DNA of 64,000 nt from contig OZ244806.1 in assembly GCA_965220075.1 (NCBI GenBank), positions 1,488,001 through 1,552,000 of the forward strand, in the 5' to 3' direction. A model generated the notes under the pieces. The model worked only from the letters and a program-made list of their open reading frames with translations. It had not been told where the DNA came from and did not search any database. Position 1 is the first letter of the stretch; the number at the start of each line of letters is the position of its first letter. Source of the stretch: G965220075 sp965220075 (GTDB lineage Bacteria; Chloroflexota; UBA11872). Of the stretch, positions 60,977 to 64,000 are shown piece after piece. The position numbers and the translations under genes are program-made.

Positions 60977-61273
60977 ATGGTGCGCAATCAGGCGAGCGAG
61001 GCGCTCGCCGGGTCCGTCCGTGACCCCTCCGGGTTCGGCCAGCGTGCCGCTTCCCTCGATTTCGCCCGCGCTCCTCAAGCGGCGGCTCTGCGGGCGGTGC
61101 TGGCGTGGGCGCGCGAACGCGGCTTCCAGCCATCCACGCTCGACGCGCTGGCGGACCTCATCGAGGCGTTCGGACGCGACCCCGACGCGCCCAACCTCGA
61201 TCTGGTCATGCGCCAAGCGCGCGCCCGCATCGCGTATGAGGCGCGGCGAACCGATGTCCGCCGGGGGCCTTGA
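60977..61273 (+). CDS. Small helical protein, hypothetical
   Basis: A 98-residue protein starting at ATG 60977 behind GAGGGG: PQAAALRAVLAWARERGFQPSTLDALADLIEAFGRDPDAPNLDLVMRQARARIAYEARRT is mostly helical. No family recognised. The promoter, spacing and divergent regulator argue that it is real. It could be a target of, or partner for, the XRE-like protein (toxin-antitoxin-like arrangement is possible but unproven). Confidence 0.6.
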   Translation: MVRNQASEALAGSVRDPSGFGQRAASLDFARAPQAAALRAVLAWARERGFQPSTLDALADLIEAFGRDPDAPNLDLVMRQARARIAYEARRTDVRRGP

Positions 61274-61434
61274 GATGGCAATCCCAGATGCGACAGGCTC
61301 CCGCTAACAGACCGCGGCCTGCTGTGGAGCAAGGTCGCCCCGCTACACTGTGGCGCTCGATGCCGCCCGCCGATTCTTCCGATAAGGGCGAAACTGATGG
61401 GACGCGCCGCCCGGCTTCCACCGACTAGCACTAT

Positions 61435-62346
61435 ATGAGCGCTAGCTTCACCGTCCGCGGTCCGCGGGCCGGGTTGTCCGGCGGGCTCCATTTTCTGGCA
61501 CAGGCGATCGGCCGCCTGGTCACGGCTGACGTAGCCGTGTTGCTCGCGGTCGTTCTGACCCTCATCGGACTTGGCCTTGCGTACCGGTTCGCGCGGCCGC
61601 CGCTCGTAATGCCGGCCGTGGAGCTGCGCACCACCACGCTCGACCCGGATTCGTTGCCGGGCGGACCGGTGTTCTATGCGGGCCCGTTGCAAGGGATGCA
61701 TGGACTTGCCCAGGACGTGATCGTGCGGGAACCGGTGGCGGCGATACGGGTGTGGATTCAGCCGGTGAATCCATCCGAGCCGGTTCGCGCACGCGTGGAG
61801 ATTCGTGACCCGTCCAACGGTCAGGTGCTGCGCCGGTTGAACCTCGAAGTGACGGCCCGCGAGGGACCGTTTCTCCTGGGGCTGCAACCGCCGCTGCATC
61901 CCTACGAGCTTAGGGACGAGGGCCGCGCGCGGGTGTTGCTAACCGGCAGGCCCGCCGGCGCGGGAGTGCGCGTGGGCATGACGCTCGGCGACCGGTATCC
62001 GCACGGAGGCTCTCACATCGGGGGCGAGCCCAACTGGCCGGATCAAGACTTGCACTTCGAGACGCTTCGCGTCTTCACGGCAAGAGCCGATCTGGGCGCG
62101 GTGCTCGATCGCATGACTGGCTCGGCCGCCGCGCCGCGGTTCTCGCTCATAGCGGTTGCCGTAATCGCCGGCGGTGTAGCGGCGGCCTGGGTCCTCCGGG
62201 GGCGCCTGTCGCCGCCGCTGGCCGCGGCCGTCGCGCTCGGCGCGCTCGCGGTGGGCGGCGTCATGGCGCTCGCATTCACGTTCAACGAGCTGCGCTGGCT
62301 GGGCGGCCCGGGTTTGCCCCTGGACGGTTGGCTGGTGGCCCTATGA
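61435..62346 (+). CDS. Membrane protein with beta-rich exterior domain
   Basis: A 303-residue protein with one N-terminal helix (AVLLAVVLTLIGLGLAYRF), a soluble domain of about 180 residues (GPVFYAGPLQGMHGLAQDVIVREPVAAIRVWIQPVNPSEPVRARVEIRDPSNGQVLRRLNLEV), and two C-terminal helices (FSLIAVAVIAGGVAAAWVL and PPLAAAVALGALAVGGVMALAFTF). The soluble part looks like a carbohydrate-binding-like beta sandwich. It overlaps the next gene by 4 bases (ATGA) and is probably its partner in surface polysaccharide assembly. Confidence 0.7.
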   Translation: MSASFTVRGPRAGLSGGLHFLAQAIGRLVTADVAVLLAVVLTLIGLGLAYRFARPPLVMPAVELRTTTLDPDSLPGGPVFYAGPLQGMHGLAQDVIVREPVAAIRVWIQPVNPSEPVRARVEIRDPSNGQVLRRLNLEVTAREGPFLLGLQPPLHPYELRDEGRARVLLTGRPAGAGVRVGMTLGDRYPHGGSHIGGEPNWPDQDLHFETLRVFTARADLGAVLDRMTGSAAAPRFSLIAVAVIAGGVAAAWVLRGRLSPPLAAAVALGALAVGGVMALAFTFNELRWLGGPGLPLDGWLVAL

Positions 62347-63599
62347 GTGGCCGCGTCTTTCTGGCGGTCGTGGCGGGCTGCTGGCTGTTCCTGTTAGTTC
62401 GCACGACCGTGCAGCCCGCCTTTTCGGACTTTGACGAATACGTGCACGTCCAGATGGTTCTGGACATCCGCCGGCTCGGCGGGCTGCCGGGACCCGAGCA
62501 CTTCCCTGCTATCCAGATGATGGAGAGCGGCACGCCGAAGTTTCACGACCTCCCGCCGCTGCCCTATCTGTTCATGGCCGGAGTGAGCGCGCTGGGGACG
62601 CCCGCCCGGACGCACGATCAAGCCCTGCCCTACACCCGCGCGGTCTCGTTGAGCGCCACCATGCTCATGCTCTTGATCGCGGGGCTTGCCACCCGAAAAC
62701 TCATGCCGGCGGGCCGCGACTGGACGGCCGCGAGTCTCGTTCCGCTTGGGCTGACGCTGCTCCCGGGGATTCAGGCGATGGCTGCCAGCTCCACCGCCGA
62801 GGCCATCGCCGCGATGGCCATTGCGGCCCTGACGCTCGCCACGGCGCACGCGATGCGCAGCGGTTGGACGCGCTGGAGCATCGTCTGGGTTGGCTTGGCG
62901 TCGGCCTTGTTGCTGAGCACGCGCAGCACGGTTTACCCCTTCCTGCTGATCGGACCGGCGGGCTTGCTGGCAAGCCGCTTGCGCCCGGCGCAGATGGCCT
63001 GGGCATTCGCGGCGCTGGCCGCGCTGGCCGTCCTCCCCAACCTCTGGTGGTGGATTCGGGCCTATACGATCTTTGGCGACTTCATGGGCGGCGCCGCCGA
63101 GCGGGCGGCGCTCATGAGGAGCCTGGCCGCGTCCGCGCGCGAAATGCCGCTGTGGGTCGAGGCGGCCACCGGGCCTGTCCCCGCGCTATCGCTGCTGCTC
63201 AACAGCGAATGGCTCTGGGTCCACCAGTCGCGCATGCTGCTTCGCCAAACCTGGGTCGAGCCCGTGGCGCTGGCGCTCTGGATCGGCGTGGTGGTCGCAC
63301 CGGCGGGACTGCTTTCGCTTCGCTGGCTGGTGCGACGGGGACGGCTGGCGCGCGGCCCGGCGAGCGTTCTGCTTGCCTCGGCTGCGGCCACGGCCGTCAC
63401 GCTGGCGGGAACGGTTTGGCTCTCGGCATCCAGCGGCCACATGGCGGTCGAACGCTACGTGTTCATGGGTTTGATTCCGCTTGCCATAGCTGTCGCCGCC
63501 GCAATGGGCAGCGAGCAGGGCCGCGCCTGGGCGCTGAGCGCCTCGGCCGCGATTTGCTTCGCGGCGGCTCTGACGGTGCGTCACCTCGCCATGTTGTAG
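62343..63599 (+). CDS. GT-C-like membrane glycosyltransferase/hypothetical
   Basis: A 418-residue multi-pass protein of about ten helices. After the first helix comes QPAFSDFDEYVHVQMVLDI, an acidic DxD/E-like loop in the position of the catalytic first loop of GT-C (PMT/GT39-type) transferases, and later loops hold PKFHDLPPLPYLF. This arrangement supports a lipid-linked sugar transferase acting on the outer face of the membrane, yet overall similarity is weak. Coupled translationally with the preceding gene. Confidence 0.7.
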   Translation: MSGRVFLAVVAGCWLFLLVRTTVQPAFSDFDEYVHVQMVLDIRRLGGLPGPEHFPAIQMMESGTPKFHDLPPLPYLFMAGVSALGTPARTHDQALPYTRAVSLSATMLMLLIAGLATRKLMPAGRDWTAASLVPLGLTLLPGIQAMAASSTAEAIAAMAIAALTLATAHAMRSGWTRWSIVWVGLASALLLSTRSTVYPFLLIGPAGLLASRLRPAQMAWAFAALAALAVLPNLWWWIRAYTIFGDFMGGAAERAALMRSLAASAREMPLWVEAATGPVPALSLLLNSEWLWVHQSRMLLRQTWVEPVALALWIGVVVAPAGLLSLRWLVRRGRLARGPASVLLASAAATAVTLAGTVWLSASSGHMAVERYVFMGLIPLAIAVAAAMGSEQGRAWALSASAAICFAAALTVRHLAML

Positions 63600-63769
63600 G
63601 TCCGCGAATCCGGGCCGCCGCTTCCTGCGGGGCGGATGGGCGCATGGCCCGCCGGCCAGTCCGACGGTCCCTGTCGCAGAGTGGAGTCGGGCGAGACTCC
63701 CAGCCCCGTGCCGAGCCGCTCGCGCACGCGCCGGGGTCGACGGCAGCCCTTCGCCAGACTTGCTAGGCT

Positions 63770-63920
63770 GAGTTGCGGGTCTGTTTGCAACCCTAACGGA
63801 TGCCCGTGAAATGCCGGCTCGATAGCGAGCCGGCGCAGGGGAAGCCGGTCAAAGTCCGGCGCTGTCGCGCAACTGTAGCCCGGGTCAACCGGGGAGCCAG
63901 ATCACCTGCCGCGGGTCTTG
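63770..63920 (+). ncRNA. Cobalamin riboswitch
   Basis: The conserved core is visible: GCAGGGGAAGCCGGTCAAAG, TCCGGCGCTGTCGCGCAACTGTAGCC and GGAGCCAGATCACCTGCC, matching the B12-box type element (GGGAA-GGTNNAANTCCG-GCNGNCGCGCAACTGTA-GCCAGNNACCTGCC). The P6-like stem GCCGGCTC/GAGCCGGC lies before it. It should control a vitamin B12 uptake or synthesis operon to the right of the window. Confidence 0.92.
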
Positions 63921-63973
63921 TTTGTGGTCGCCTTCGCTTGAAAGGGACGCTAACCATGATCCTCCCCTGTTGA

Positions 63974-63999
63974 GGCCGCCCCCCCGGCGTGGGGGGCCG
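63974..63999 (+). terminator. GC-rich hairpin after the riboswitch
   Basis: GGCCGCCCCCCC-GGCG-TGGGGGGCC can fold into a strong stem. It may be part of the riboswitch expression platform or the ribosome-binding-site sequestrator; the U-tract, if any, is beyond the window edge. Confidence 0.4.
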
Positions 64000-64000
64000 A

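Overview
The window is a high-GC bacterial chromosome segment of about 64 kb. Genes sit on both strands with short gaps and frequent ATGA/TGATG overlaps. No rRNA or ribosomal protein gene is present, so taxonomy is inference only. The gene content recalls uncultured, probably marine or sponge-associated Chloroflexota (SAR202/Dehalococcoidia-like) or Poribacteria-like genomes: enolase-superfamily enzyme, several Gfo/Idh/MocA oxidoreductases, BNR sialidase-like proteins, glycoside hydrolases, UbiD/UbiA/UbiX and many decayed PIN toxin-antitoxin modules. I hold that placement loosely.

Layout. 1-8.7 kb: a cut-off PIN protein, an SRPBCC protein, a YbjQ pair, a methyltransferase, a frame-split PIN toxin with its antitoxin, an enolase-superfamily dehydratase, an unidentified barrel-like protein, a class IV aminotransferase, a VOC protein and an ornithine-cyclodeaminase-family enzyme. 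8.7-11.9 kb: the centrepiece, a compact dop - pup-like - pafA operon. Its middle gene (10254-10433) encodes a 59-residue acidic, disordered-looking protein ending in Gly-Gly-Glu, as a ubiquitin-like Pup modifier should. No proteasome subunit or Mpa/ARC ATPase gene lies in the window. 12-20 kb: a Fic protein, a divergent MarR/FabZ-like pair with palindromic operators, a 2-hydroxyacid dehydrogenase, a HAD phosphatase, and a ubiD-ubiA-ubiX run that probably serves quinone synthesis.

20-38.8 kb: a carbohydrate/sugar-acid catabolic region with a lactonase-like amidohydrolase, an SDR, an epimerase, an inverted duplicated Gfo/Idh/MocA pair plus a deleted third copy, a DedA protein, a clan GH-D-like hydrolase, a third oxidoreductase, an IS630 element inserted in a palindromic repeat, two tandem sialidase-like genes, a ferritin, a GH78 fragment, a CocE/NonD-type hydrolase and an M24-fold protein lacking metal ligands. 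39-50 kb is more accessory: an FtsX-type permease, a CDF-like transporter with a Cys-rich tail, a very large secreted PEP-synthase-like protein, broken FN3 and PPC domain pieces, and decayed antitoxin and IS481 remnants.

50-64 kb: an MFS exporter, a small membrane protein, an AT-rich and probably transferred stand-alone SIR2-like protein (candidate anti-phage NADase), a double VOC protein, an intact RHH/PIN toxin-antitoxin pair, an ABC exporter (ATPase + FtsX permease), tRNA-Gly(GCC), a divergent XRE-like regulator/small protein pair, a two-gene membrane glycosyltransferase-like unit, and a cobalamin riboswitch whose target gene lies beyond the right edge.
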